Assembly: GCF_014197855.1 (NCBI RefSeq) | Contig: NZ_JACIGJ010000012.1 | Location: 1-64,000 of the forward strand | Length of the DNA stretch: 64,000 nucleotides | DNA from: Roseospira marina | GTDB lineage: Bacteria; Pseudomonadota; Alphaproteobacteria; Rhodospirillales; Rhodospirillaceae | Direction of reading: 5' to 3' | In this document: positions 33,432-44,744 of the stretch, in pieces | Layout: each line of letters opens with the position of its first letter | How positions within the stretch are numbered: position 1 is the first letter of the stretch | Notes under the pieces: generated by a model | What the model was told of the DNA's origin: nothing | Database searches by the model: none | Seen by the model: only the letters and a program-made list of their open reading frames with translations | Made by a program: the position numbers and the translations under genes

Positions 33432-33985
33432 ACGCCGAATCGTCGTTCCCCCGTACTGGTGTCCTCGACGCCGCGCGCCACCAAGTCATAGTAGACCGAT
33501 CGGGTCAGACGCGCATCCAGTCCGTCGCGCACCGTCACATAGGGGATCGGTTCCCCCGTCTCCGGATCGTGCTCGATGCGCAGCGGATGCTCATCATCCA
33601 CGGTCACGACGTCGTCACAATTGGTGCGGAAACTCACGCATTGACTGGGACCGCATCCGCAGGGCTGCGCGAACATCTCGACGGCCACGAAGGGCACATC
33701 CTCCACCTCGACCCGCCCGACCTCGGCGGGGGTGACCATCCAATAGGTGCCGTCCTCGGCCCGATGCAAAACGGAGGCGAACAGACACACCATTTCCTTC
33801 CGCCCGATCGGCGAGCCCTGGTAATGCCAGACGCCCTCCCGATCTATGAAGAGATCGAGGTCGCCGCAGAAGTGGCGTGGGCGCCCCCCCGCGCCGGGCG
33901 TCTCCAAGGCCGCGAGCCGCGGCAGGATGGGGGTGTCGACGTCGGCACCGGCGTCCCATCCGGTGTCTCTGGCGTCCAGTGCCAT
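33383..33985 (-). CDS. DUF1285 protein
   Basis: The 200-residue protein has the family's CGDLDLFIDREGVWHYQGSPIGRKEMVCLFASVL, DGTYWMVTPAEVGRVEVEDVPFVA and DARLTRSVYYDLV blocks. It is first in the Nudix-cca operon and divergent from moxR; the starts are only ~53 bases apart. Biochemical role unknown. An unusual Cys-rich stretch (PCGCGPSQC) sits in the middle. Confidence 0.85.
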   Translation of the reverse strand: MALDARDTGWDAGADVDTPILPRLAALETPGAGGRPRHFCGDLDLFIDREGVWHYQGSPIGRKEMVCLFASVLHRAEDGTYWMVTPAEVGRVEVEDVPFVAVEMFAQPCGCGPSQCVSFRTNCDDVVTVDDEHPLRIEHDPETGEPIPYVTVRDGLDARLTRSVYYDLVARGVEDTSTGERRFGVWSRERFFSLGTLDED

Positions 33986-34038
33986 GAACGGTCCTCGTTG
34001 TCCTGGTGGGTCGTTATCGCGGAAAGGAGGAAAGTGCC

Positions 34039-35073
34039 GTGTCCACCATCCCCGAAGCCACTCAGCCCGCAGGCGCCCTCTCGGACGCCGCGGCGGACCG
34101 TGCCCTGCTCGAAGACGTAGAAAGACTGGGCACCCAAATCAAGGCGGCCCGCGGCGCCATAGGCCGCGTCATCTTCGGCCAGCCGGATGTGGTCGACGGG
34201 ACCCTTATCACGCTTCTGTCGGGCGGGCACTGCCTTCTGATCGGTGTGCCGGGGCTGGCGAAGACCCGGCTTGTGCAGACCCTGGGTGTGGTTCTTGGAC
34301 TTGACGCCAAAAGAGTGCAGTTCACGCCCGACCTGATGCCGGCGGATATCCTGGGTTCCGAGGTCCTGGAGCAGGACGAGACCGGGCGGCGCAACTTCCG
34401 CTTCATTCCCGGGCCGGTGTTCTGCCAGCTTCTGATGGCCGACGAAATCAACCGTGCCAGTCCGCGCACGCAATCCGCCCTGCTGCAGTCGATGCAGGAG
34501 CATAAGGTCTCGGTCGCCGGGCACTATCACGACCTGCCGGCGCCGTTTCATGTGCTGGCGACGCAAAACCCAATCGAGCAGGAGGGCACCTATCCCCTGC
34601 CCGAGGCCCAACTCGACCGCTTCCTGATGCAGGTGGACATCGGCTATCCAGACCGCGAGGCGGAGCGGGCCATGCTCGCCACGACCACCATGGACACCAC
34701 CGTGGAGCCGGAAGCGGTGCTGTCGCACGACGACCTCCGCACGGCGCAAAAGCTCGTCCGGCGCGTGCCGATGGGGGAGAGCGTGGTCGATGCCATCCTG
34801 ACCCTGGTCCGCAATGGGCGGCCGGAAACCACCGAGCTGCCTGAAATCCGCGCGCATGTGGCCTGGGGACCGGGGCCGCGCGCCAGTCAGGCGCTGGCCC
34901 TGGCCTGCCGGGCGCGCGCGCTGCTTGATGGGCGGTTGGCGCCCTCGATCGACGATGTGCTGGCGCTGGCGCGGCCCGTGCTGATCCATCGCATGGCGCC
35001 CACGTTCACGGCCCGCGCCGACGGGGTGACCCTGGGCGACATGATCGAACGCCTGAAATCCGTCGTCGGCTGA
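34039..35073 (+). CDS. MoxR-family AAA+ ATPase
   Basis: The 344-residue protein has Walker A GVPGLAKT, Walker B LLMADEINRA, sensor ATQNPIEQEGTYPLPEAQLDRF and the C-terminal lid typical of MoxR. GTG 34039 has AAAGGAGG 8 bases upstream. MoxR proteins are chaperones that usually work with a DUF58/VWA partner encoded next door to mature enzymes or the envelope. Here the next gene is bchE-like instead, so the partner is missing locally. Confidence 0.92.
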   Translation: MSTIPEATQPAGALSDAAADRALLEDVERLGTQIKAARGAIGRVIFGQPDVVDGTLITLLSGGHCLLIGVPGLAKTRLVQTLGVVLGLDAKRVQFTPDLMPADILGSEVLEQDETGRRNFRFIPGPVFCQLLMADEINRASPRTQSALLQSMQEHKVSVAGHYHDLPAPFHVLATQNPIEQEGTYPLPEAQLDRFLMQVDIGYPDREAERAMLATTTMDTTVEPEAVLSHDDLRTAQKLVRRVPMGESVVDAILTLVRNGRPETTELPEIRAHVAWGPGPRASQALALACRARALLDGRLAPSIDDVLALARPVLIHRMAPTFTARADGVTLGDMIERLKSVVG

Positions 35074-35249
35074 CCCCGCCGGTCCGACGGTTGTCGACCT
35101 GCCGCAATGTGTCCCTGCCTCATTTTTTTCATGGTCCCGACCCGAAAAGGAACCGTTGTCACGCTTTCCTGGTCCCACCGGCGGCACCGCGAGGCCACCG
35201 CGCCGCGCCGCGCCAGCATACCCCGGCGGCGCGCCAGGGAGGGGACCCG

Positions 35250-36851
35250 ATGCGCATCGTCCTGGCCAACGTGCCGCATCCGGCCATCGGCAGCCGGAGT
35301 GCCAAGGACCACCTGCCGCCTCTCGGTCTTCTGGCCGTGGGCGGTCCGCTGATCGATGCCGGCCACGACGTCCGCCTGATCGACGCGGACCGTGACAACA
35401 CCCCCCTGCCGGCCCTGATCCGAACCATCGCACGCGCCGCGCCCGACGCCGTTCTGTTCGGCCATTCGGGCTCGGCCTCGGCGCATCCGGTGATCGCCGC
35501 CGTGGCGCGCGGCGTCGCGGACGTCTGCCCGGGGGTGCCGGTCGTCTACGGCGGAGTCTATCCGACGTATCATTGGCGCGAGATCCTGACGGACGAGCCC
35601 TATGTCACCGCGATCGTGCGGGGCGAGGGCGAAGAGACCATCGTGCGGCTGATGGCAGCGCTGGAACGCGCGCCGGACCGCACGGCGCTGGCGGCGATTC
35701 GCGGCCTCGCCTTCCGAGGCCCCGAAGGCCCGTTCGCGACTCGGCCGGCGCCCCTCATCCGGGACCTGGAGTCGTACCGGGTCGGGTGGGAGCTGATCGA
35801 CCCCGCGCGCTACCGCTCCTGGGGCGGCCTGCGTGCCGTCGCGGTGCAGTTCTCGCGCGGCTGCCCGCAGGACGGTCCCCATTGCGGCCAGCACGGGTTC
35901 TGGACCCAGTGGCGCCACCGGGATCCGGTGCGATTCGCGCAGGAGCTGGCGTGGCTGCACCGGGAGCATGGGGTGCGGGTCATCACGTTCGCCGACGAGA
36001 CCCCGTCTGCCTCGCGCGCGGTCTGGCGCACCTTTCTGGAGGCCCTCATCGCCGAGAACGTGGACCTGATCCTGGTCGGGTCCACCCGCGCGGACGATAT
36101 CGTGCGCGATGCCGATCTACTGCCGCTGTACAAGCAGGCCGGATGGACGCGGTTTCTGCTGGCGGTGGGGCACACCGGCCCGGATACACGAGCCCGAATC
36201 GGCACGGGCGGATCGTCCGGCACCGACCGGGCGGCGATCCGCCTGCTGCGCCAGCATGGCATTCTGTCGATGGCGACCTCGGTGGTCGGATGTGCGGAGG
36301 AGCGGGATCGCGACCACTGGCGCGGCCTGCGGCGCCTGCTGGCGCTGGATCCGGACCAGATCCAGATGCTCTATGTCACGCCGCACCGCTGGACACCCTT
36401 CGCCCGCGACGCCGCCGACCGCCGGGTGATCCAGACCGATCGCACGCGCTGGGACGGCAAGCACCAAGTGCTGGACACCCGGCACATGGCGCCGTGGCGG
36501 GTGCTGCTGTGGGTCAAGCTGAAGGAGGCCGTGCTGCAAGGCCGCCCGCGTGCCCTGGCACGGGTGCTGTTCCACCCCGACCCCGGGCTACGCCGCGCCA
36601 TGCGGTGGTACACCGGCATCGGCTTCCGGATGTGGATCTACGACCTGGCCCGGTTCATGGTGGAACGCCGGACCCGGCGCGGTCCCACCCTGGCCGCGTT
36701 TCAGGGGACCCCGCACGAAACGCACGCCGCCGCGATGGAAACGCCGGCCGAGCGGATCCATGAACGCGCGGTCGTCCTCATACCGAAACACCCCCGGCGG
36801 AGACCCACCGGAGGCGTTGTCGGACCCAAGCGAGAGGCCCAGGCAGACTGA
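35250..36851 (+). CDS. bchE: BchE-like B12/radical-SAM protein with broken CxxxCxxC motif
   Basis: The 533-residue protein follows the anaerobic Mg-protoporphyrin monomethyl ester cyclase BchE along its whole length: PPLGLLAVGGPLIDAGHDVRLID, GHSGSASAHPVI, YGGVYPTYHWRE, IVRGEGEET, QFSRGC, DLILVGSTRADDIVRDAD, IQMLYVTPHRWTPF and RHMAPWRVLLWVKL. BchE carries C-x3-C-x2-C for the [4Fe-4S] cluster. Here C205-P-Q-D-G209-P-H-C212 has Gly in place of the middle Cys. The usual GIEHTD also reads AVGHTG, losing a conserved Glu. The last ~20 residues come from the neighbour's terminator. AGGGAGG precedes ATG 35250. It is probably inactive or repurposed. Confidence 0.85.
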   Translation: MRIVLANVPHPAIGSRSAKDHLPPLGLLAVGGPLIDAGHDVRLIDADRDNTPLPALIRTIARAAPDAVLFGHSGSASAHPVIAAVARGVADVCPGVPVVYGGVYPTYHWREILTDEPYVTAIVRGEGEETIVRLMAALERAPDRTALAAIRGLAFRGPEGPFATRPAPLIRDLESYRVGWELIDPARYRSWGGLRAVAVQFSRGCPQDGPHCGQHGFWTQWRHRDPVRFAQELAWLHREHGVRVITFADETPSASRAVWRTFLEALIAENVDLILVGSTRADDIVRDADLLPLYKQAGWTRFLLAVGHTGPDTRARIGTGGSSGTDRAAIRLLRQHGILSMATSVVGCAEERDRDHWRGLRRLLALDPDQIQMLYVTPHRWTPFARDAADRRVIQTDRTRWDGKHQVLDTRHMAPWRVLLWVKLKEAVLQGRPRALARVLFHPDPGLRRAMRWYTGIGFRMWIYDLARFMVERRTRRGPTLAAFQGTPHETHAAAMETPAERIHERAVVLIPKHPRRRPTGGVVGPKREAQAD

Positions 36852-37005
36852 AGAGGGTCGCCTTACGCCGCGGCGCGGGCGGTGCCCTTGCGGAGCCAGC
36901 GACCGCCGGCCAGACCGCCGAGCGCGGTCAGCATGAACCATGCGGCCGCGGGAAGCGGCACTTCGGCCGGAATGTCGTAGGACAGGCTCTTGATCGTGAA
37001 ATCGT
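36780..37005. repeat. Segmental duplication, copy A
   Basis: This segment is about 85-90% identical by eye to 38079-38304. It covers the terminator, the stop and the C-terminal part of VPLPA protein 1. In copy A its left part is translated as the last residues of the bchE-like protein on the other strand. Confidence 0.8.
36785..36816 (-). terminator. Terminator of VPLPA gene 1
   Basis: On the minus strand, arms CGCCTCCGG (36816-36808) and CCGGGGGTG (36797-36789) pair with two G-T wobbles and are followed by TTTCGG. It lies inside the 3' coding end of the convergent bchE-like gene. Confidence 0.75.
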
Positions 37006-37540
37006 TGTTGTTGCCGAACGCGTCCAGGCGAAGGACGGAGCCGCTGGTGCCGCTCAAAAAGTAGAACGGATCGGTGTCGGTCGGGCTGTTGGGGACATCG
37101 CTCCCGTTCAGGGACATCGAGACGTCATCGTTACTCCCGACGTACGAGAAGTCGATCCAGTTGAGGTCCACGACCTTGTTGAACGACAACTCTATGTATT
37201 CGTTCGGGCCTGTGCCGTCGATCTCTTGGGGGTCATATTGCCACCAACCGGCGGTCCAACTGGAGAAGCCGTCAGTGGAGCGTCCGAGTTTGGAGGTCAG
37301 CGGGTCATGGTACGTTGGGCGCCCCTCCCAGTCGTACGTCACACGCCCGGTCGAATAGTTTCCGGCAGTCGCGGTCAAGGTAAGGCCGTCGGCGAGCGCG
37401 AAGTCATGCGAACTCGCGCCGGGCGTTCCCCAAAAGGTGTTGTCGAAGGTCCAGCTTCCAAAGTCCAGGACCGCGGCGTTTGCCGAAGCCGCCGTCAGCG
37501 CGAACGCGCCCGCAGCCAGGGACAGAAGACCCGCTTTCAT
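36863..37540 (-). CDS. VPLPA-CTERM secreted protein 1
   Basis: The 225-residue exported protein has a signal peptide (MKAGLLSLAAGAFALTAASANAA). The body is rich in Asn, Asp, Thr and Trp (NGSDVPNSPTDTDPFYF). The C-terminal sorting signal is VPLPAAAW, a hydrophobic helix and RWLRK. VPLPA-CTERM tails are thought to be processed by exosortase-like systems and are often on exopolysaccharide-associated surface proteins. AGGAG lies before ATG 37540. It is a paralogue of the gene at 38161; the two agree nearly perfectly over the last ~35 residues and only loosely elsewhere. GC is lower than surroundings. Confidence 0.88.
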   Translation of the reverse strand: MKAGLLSLAAGAFALTAASANAAVLDFGSWTFDNTFWGTPGASSHDFALADGLTLTATAGNYSTGRVTYDWEGRPTYHDPLTSKLGRSTDGFSSWTAGWWQYDPQEIDGTGPNEYIELSFNKVVDLNWIDFSYVGSNDDVSMSLNGSDVPNSPTDTDPFYFLSGTSGSVLRLDAFGNNNDFTIKSLSYDIPAEVPLPAAAWFMLTALGGLAGGRWLRKGTARAAA

Positions 37541-37835
37541 ATTTGACTCCTTTCGTAGAGCAACGCGGCACAGGATCCGTCTACAGCGGGTTCTTCCGCA
37601 CTGAAATGAAACACTCCGCAGGCTGGTCCGGGGCCGCCATACGCCAACCGCGCCGTGGCTCCGTCGCCCGAACGGATCGCGTCAGAAACGATCCCAAGGA
37701 CATAATCCCCTGGCGTTATGTTGTTTTTTATCTGTTTGCACAGTAACTGATTGTCACGGGTGGGAACACCCACCGAAAGGCACCCTGACCGTCCGTTATA
37801 GAGACGGGGTCGTGCCCAGGATAGGCCGCCCGCGT
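37541..37835. other. Upstream region of VPLPA gene 1, no gene seen
   Basis: The region is AT-rich in places (37700-37745), consistent with a promoter for the minus-strand gene. A 78-codon minus frame ending at 37537 has no family likeness and was rejected. Confidence 0.4.
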
Positions 37836-37945
37836 TAGAGTATTTTGCGTGACATCTGGGTCACTAAAAATGCTCTAGATTATTGATATTGAAGCACATC
37901 GTCGTCGCGATCTGTTTCAGATCGCTCGGGATTTGCCCTAGTTTT
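37836..37945. repeat. Dispersed intergenic repeat, copy 2
   Basis: It matches 2287-2397 as described for copy 1. This copy contains a perfect hairpin GCGATCTG-TTT-CAGATCGC (37908-37926) that is decayed in copy 1. It lies between the terminator of VPLPA gene 2 and the promoter of VPLPA gene 1. Confidence 0.6.
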
Positions 37946-38078
37946 CATCGCGTCCACCGGTTTGGGGGCGCCGCGGGCGTCTCCACGCGGACGCAGCTCG
38001 CCGCACCGACCGTCGGCCGCGCCGCAAGGGCCCGCCACCCGCTTCGCGCCACCTTCGTCGCGCGCGGTCCTTACACAC

Positions 38079-38304
38079 CGAAACGCCCCCGGCGGAGACC
38101 CACCGGAGGCGTTGTCGGACCCAAGCGAGAGGCTCAGGCGGAATGAAGGAGAGAGGCGCCTTACGCCGCGGCGCGGGCGTCGCCCTTGCGCAGCCACCGG
38201 CCGCCAGCCAGACCGCCGAGCGCGGTCAGCATGAACCACGCGGCTGCGGGAAGCGGCACTTCGGCCGGAATGTCGTAGGACAGGCTCTTGATCTTGAAGT
38301 CGTC
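38079..38304. repeat. Segmental duplication, copy B
   Basis: This is the partner of 36780-37005. It covers terminator B, the stop and the C-terminal coding part of VPLPA protein 2. Identity falls off sharply upstream in the genes, so the duplicated block is mainly the sorting-signal and terminator end. Confidence 0.8.
38081..38111 (-). terminator. Terminator of VPLPA gene 2
   Basis: Arms CGCCTCCGG (38111-38103) and CCGGGGGCG (38092-38084) are followed by TTTCGG on the minus strand. It is the better-paired version of the terminator at 36785. Confidence 0.75.
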
Positions 38305-38799
38305 GTTCCAGCCCAGCGCGGCGACGCGCAGGGTCGTCCCGCTCGTCTCGCTGGCGAAGAAGAACGGATTGTCATCGGTCGGGCTGCCGCCGACTTCCGT
38401 GCCGTCCACATAGAGGGCGGCATCGTCGTCCCACTCGGGCCAATTGTTGAACAGCGAGAACCCAACGGAGACGAAGTCCACGATCTTGTTGAACGTGAAG
38501 TCGATGAACTCGTTCGGGCCGAAGCCATCGACGTGGGGATCGTCGACCCATCCCGTCGTGTTGGTGAAGCCGAACCCGTTTTGGCCCAGATACGACTCCG
38601 GAGCGAACAAACCGGTGGACGTGTTGCCGGCCGACACCGTCAGCTCAACGCCGTCACCCAGGGCGTAGGTCTTCGACGTCTGCCCATAGCCAACGCCGAA
38701 CATCGAACTGCCGAAGTCCAGGTCCACAATCGCCGCATTCGCGGACGCCGCGCTCAACGCGAACGCGCCCGCAGCCAGAGCCAGAATGCTCCCTTTCAT
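38161..38799 (-). CDS. VPLPA-CTERM secreted protein 2
   Basis: The 212-residue protein has a signal peptide MKGSILALAAGAFALSAASANAA, a divergent Gly/Asn/Asp-rich body and a C-terminal VPLPAAAW-helix-RWLRK almost identical to protein 1. ATG 38799 has GGGAGATGG upstream; a longer frame to 39033 lacks a signal and is rejected. Both paralogues share a DDFKIKSLSYDIPAE-like strand before the sorting signal. It is probably an extracellular or envelope-tethered protein. Confidence 0.88.
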   Translation of the reverse strand: MKGSILALAAGAFALSAASANAAIVDLDFGSSMFGVGYGQTSKTYALGDGVELTVSAGNTSTGLFAPESYLGQNGFGFTNTTGWVDDPHVDGFGPNEFIDFTFNKIVDFVSVGFSLFNNWPEWDDDAALYVDGTEVGGSPTDDNPFFFASETSGTTLRVAALGWNDDFKIKSLSYDIPAEVPLPAAAWFMLTALGGLAGGRWLRKGDARAAA

Positions 38800-39296
38800 G
38801 TGCCATCTCCCATCGTTGAGCAAATTGGTTTGGTATCCGCGTCGTGCAACGTGATTCGCACGCGCGGTGTCCGAGACCAGACCGATCGTCCGCAGACCAC
38901 CCGACCCCTTCGCACGCGGTCCACGCCACTCATGGCCGCGCCGTTGGTCCATCGTCGTGATCGGCGCCTTCCGAACCTGCCCTGGGGAGAGCCCCCCGTT
39001 TTTCGGACGTCCCCGATTAACGAGGGTGAACATACGTTACGGGCCGGCGGCCGGGCTATCCCCCGAAAGGCACCCCCACCCATCGGGGGAACCAACCGTG
39101 CCGCAGCGCGGAAAATCGCGGCCGCCGCACCCCGCGCCTCCACCAAACGGGGGGTACGGTTGTTTTAATAGCAACCCCCTCCCTTGCCCCATCATCGGGT
39201 GCACTCCGGCGCCGCCACGAGGTCCTCGAGACGCATCCAGCAGGGTCGGTTTGGTCGGGCTCGTGACGCCGCAGTCCGGGCTCCCCACGCCAGCCG
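38800..39296. other. Intergenic region, no gene seen
   Basis: About 500 bases lie between the divergent VPLPA gene 2 and the bamD promoter. Frames here are short and unlike known proteins. No repeat or hairpin stands out. Confidence 0.4.
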
Positions 39297-39325
39297 GTGA
39301 CAGGCCGCCACGGCGTGCTTATAGT
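39297..39325 (+). promoter_or_regulatory. Sigma-70 promoter of bamD
   Basis: GTGACA (39297-39302) and TATAGT (39320-39325) are spaced by 17 bases, with five of six matches in each. Transcription should start near 39332, leaving a leader of about 85 bases. Confidence 0.7.
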
Positions 39326-39417
39326 GCCGCCAGTGGCACCTGTGACCGGGTCCGCCCCGACTCCGTGGGCGCCGCGTCGCCGAAACCGACACGCTGACCA
39401 GGATTTTCACCCGCCCG

Positions 39418-40284
39418 ATGCGCCGCCTTTTCGTTTCGTCATTTGTTTCGCCTGCGCGCTCCGTCCGATCCGTCGGGCGTCGCCTGCGCGTGCTCGCGCT
39501 GATGGTTGGTGTCGCGGGAGCGCTTGCCGCGTGCGGCACGGACTCCAAGGAACAGGAGTACGTCGAGCGCCCGGTCGAACAGCTCTACAACGAGGCGGTC
39601 AGCCTGCTGGAAGCCCAGGAGTACGAGGACGCCGCCGACGCGTTCAACGAGGTCGAGCGCCAGCATCCGTATTCCATCTGGGCCACCAAGGCCCAGCTCA
39701 TGGCGGCCTACAGCCACTATGAGGACAACAAATATGACGACGCGATCGTGGCCCTCGATCGCTTCATTCAGCTCCACCCGGGCAATCGCGATATTGCCTA
39801 CGCCTACTACCTGAAGGCCATCAGCTACTACGAACAGATCGCCGACGTCCGCCGGGACCAGGAGATCACACGGCAAGCCACCGACGCCCTGCGCGAGATC
39901 GCCAACCGCTTCCCCAACACCAAGTACGCCCGCGACGCCCGGTTCAAGATGGATCTGGCACGCGATCATATGGCCGGCAAGGAAATGAGCGTCGGCCGGT
40001 TCTATCTGCGCGAAAAGCACTATCTGGCCGCCTTGAACCGATTCAAGCGCGTGGTGGCGGACTTCGACCAGACAACCCATGTGCCGGAAGCCCTCTACCG
40101 AATCGTCGAAATCAACATGATCCTCGGCCTCGATTCGGAGGCGAAGAAGGTCGCGGCCGTTCTGGGGTACAACTACCCGGGCAGCGACTGGTACGTGGAC
40201 GCTTACCAGCTCATCACCGGGGAGACGATTCGCGACCCCGTCGAAGACACGAGTTGGTACGAGGACCTGTTCGACTGGATCTGA
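39418..40284 (+). CDS. bamD: Outer membrane assembly lipoprotein BamD
   Basis: The 288-residue lipoprotein has a long basic N-region, a hydrophobic stretch and lipobox GALAACG. TPR-like helices follow: LYNEAVSLLEAQEYEDAADAF, NEVERQHPYSIWATKAQLM, YDDAIVALDRFIQLHPGN and the BamD-typical FYLREKHYLAALNRFKRVVADF. It works with BamA to insert beta-barrel proteins. It has its own promoter and is followed 42 bases later by recN. Confidence 0.93.
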   Translation: MRRLFVSSFVSPARSVRSVGRRLRVLALMVGVAGALAACGTDSKEQEYVERPVEQLYNEAVSLLEAQEYEDAADAFNEVERQHPYSIWATKAQLMAAYSHYEDNKYDDAIVALDRFIQLHPGNRDIAYAYYLKAISYYEQIADVRRDQEITRQATDALREIANRFPNTKYARDARFKMDLARDHMAGKEMSVGRFYLREKHYLAALNRFKRVVADFDQTTHVPEALYRIVEINMILGLDSEAKKVAAVLGYNYPGSDWYVDAYQLITGETIRDPVEDTSWYEDLFDWI

Positions 40285-40326
40285 TGTGGGCGCATCTGCG
40301 CTCCGCCACCCTACGGACCCACCCGC

Positions 40327-44162
<3,836 letters not shown>

Positions 44163-44176
44163 CCTCCGGCGCGGCG

Positions 44177-44710
44177 TCACACCGTGCCTGGGTCCCCGAT
44201 CCGTTTCCGCATGGCGCAGCGCAGCGCCGCGGGGAGTCCGGCCCGGCCCTCGGCCTCCAGAACAGCCGTCAGCCAGGGACACAGGCTCGCCCGGTCCAGG
44301 GTGACGAACCCGAGCGTCCGGTAGTAGGGCTCGTTCCAGGGCACGTCGCGAAAGGTGGTCAGGGTCAGGGCGCGAATCCGACGGGCGGCGGCCGCCTGCT
44401 CCGCCGCGCCGATCAGCGCCCGCCCGAGGCCGCGCCGTTGATGGTCGGGATCCACCGCAATCTGCCAAAGGTGCAGGGCATCGGCCGCCTCCGCGCCGTT
44501 CAGGAACCCCACCAAGCCACCGTCATCATCGGCGGCGACGAACGCAACGCCGTCGGCGATCAGGGACCGGTGCCGCTCTTCCGATTGGACGGTATCATCG
44601 GCAATCCACTCCAGTCCGGGCCACTGCCGAAACAGCACACCGGATCGCCGTTCGATTCCGGGCAAATGGGACGCATCGGCGGGGATCGCGGGCCGGATGC
44701 GAAACGTCAT
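44177..44710 (-). CDS. GNAT family N-acetyltransferase
   Basis: The 177-residue protein has acetyl-CoA-binding motif A LWQIAVDPDHQRRGLGRALI and the following helix/strand ending YYRTLGFV. The start at 44710 (MTFRIRPAIPAD) is preferred to a GTG seven codons upstream. The substrate is unknown. It is convergent with ligA, with only 14 bases between stops. Confidence 0.85.
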   Translation of the reverse strand: MTFRIRPAIPADASHLPGIERRSGVLFRQWPGLEWIADDTVQSEERHRSLIADGVAFVAADDDGGLVGFLNGAEAADALHLWQIAVDPDHQRRGLGRALIGAAEQAAAARRIRALTLTTFRDVPWNEPYYRTLGFVTLDRASLCPWLTAVLEAEGRAGLPAALRCAMRKRIGDPGTV

Positions 44711-44744
44711 CGCCCCCACGACACCCCCCACGACGGCCTCCGCC

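Noticed and set aside
35250-36851. Sequencing frameshift in the bchE-like gene explaining the lost cysteine
   Set aside because: The frame and family likeness continue without break on both sides of the motif. A single-base substitution, not an indel, explains it.
37537-37773. 78-codon minus frame upstream of VPLPA gene 1
   Set aside because: It overlaps the expected promoter, with no signal, motif or ribosome site.
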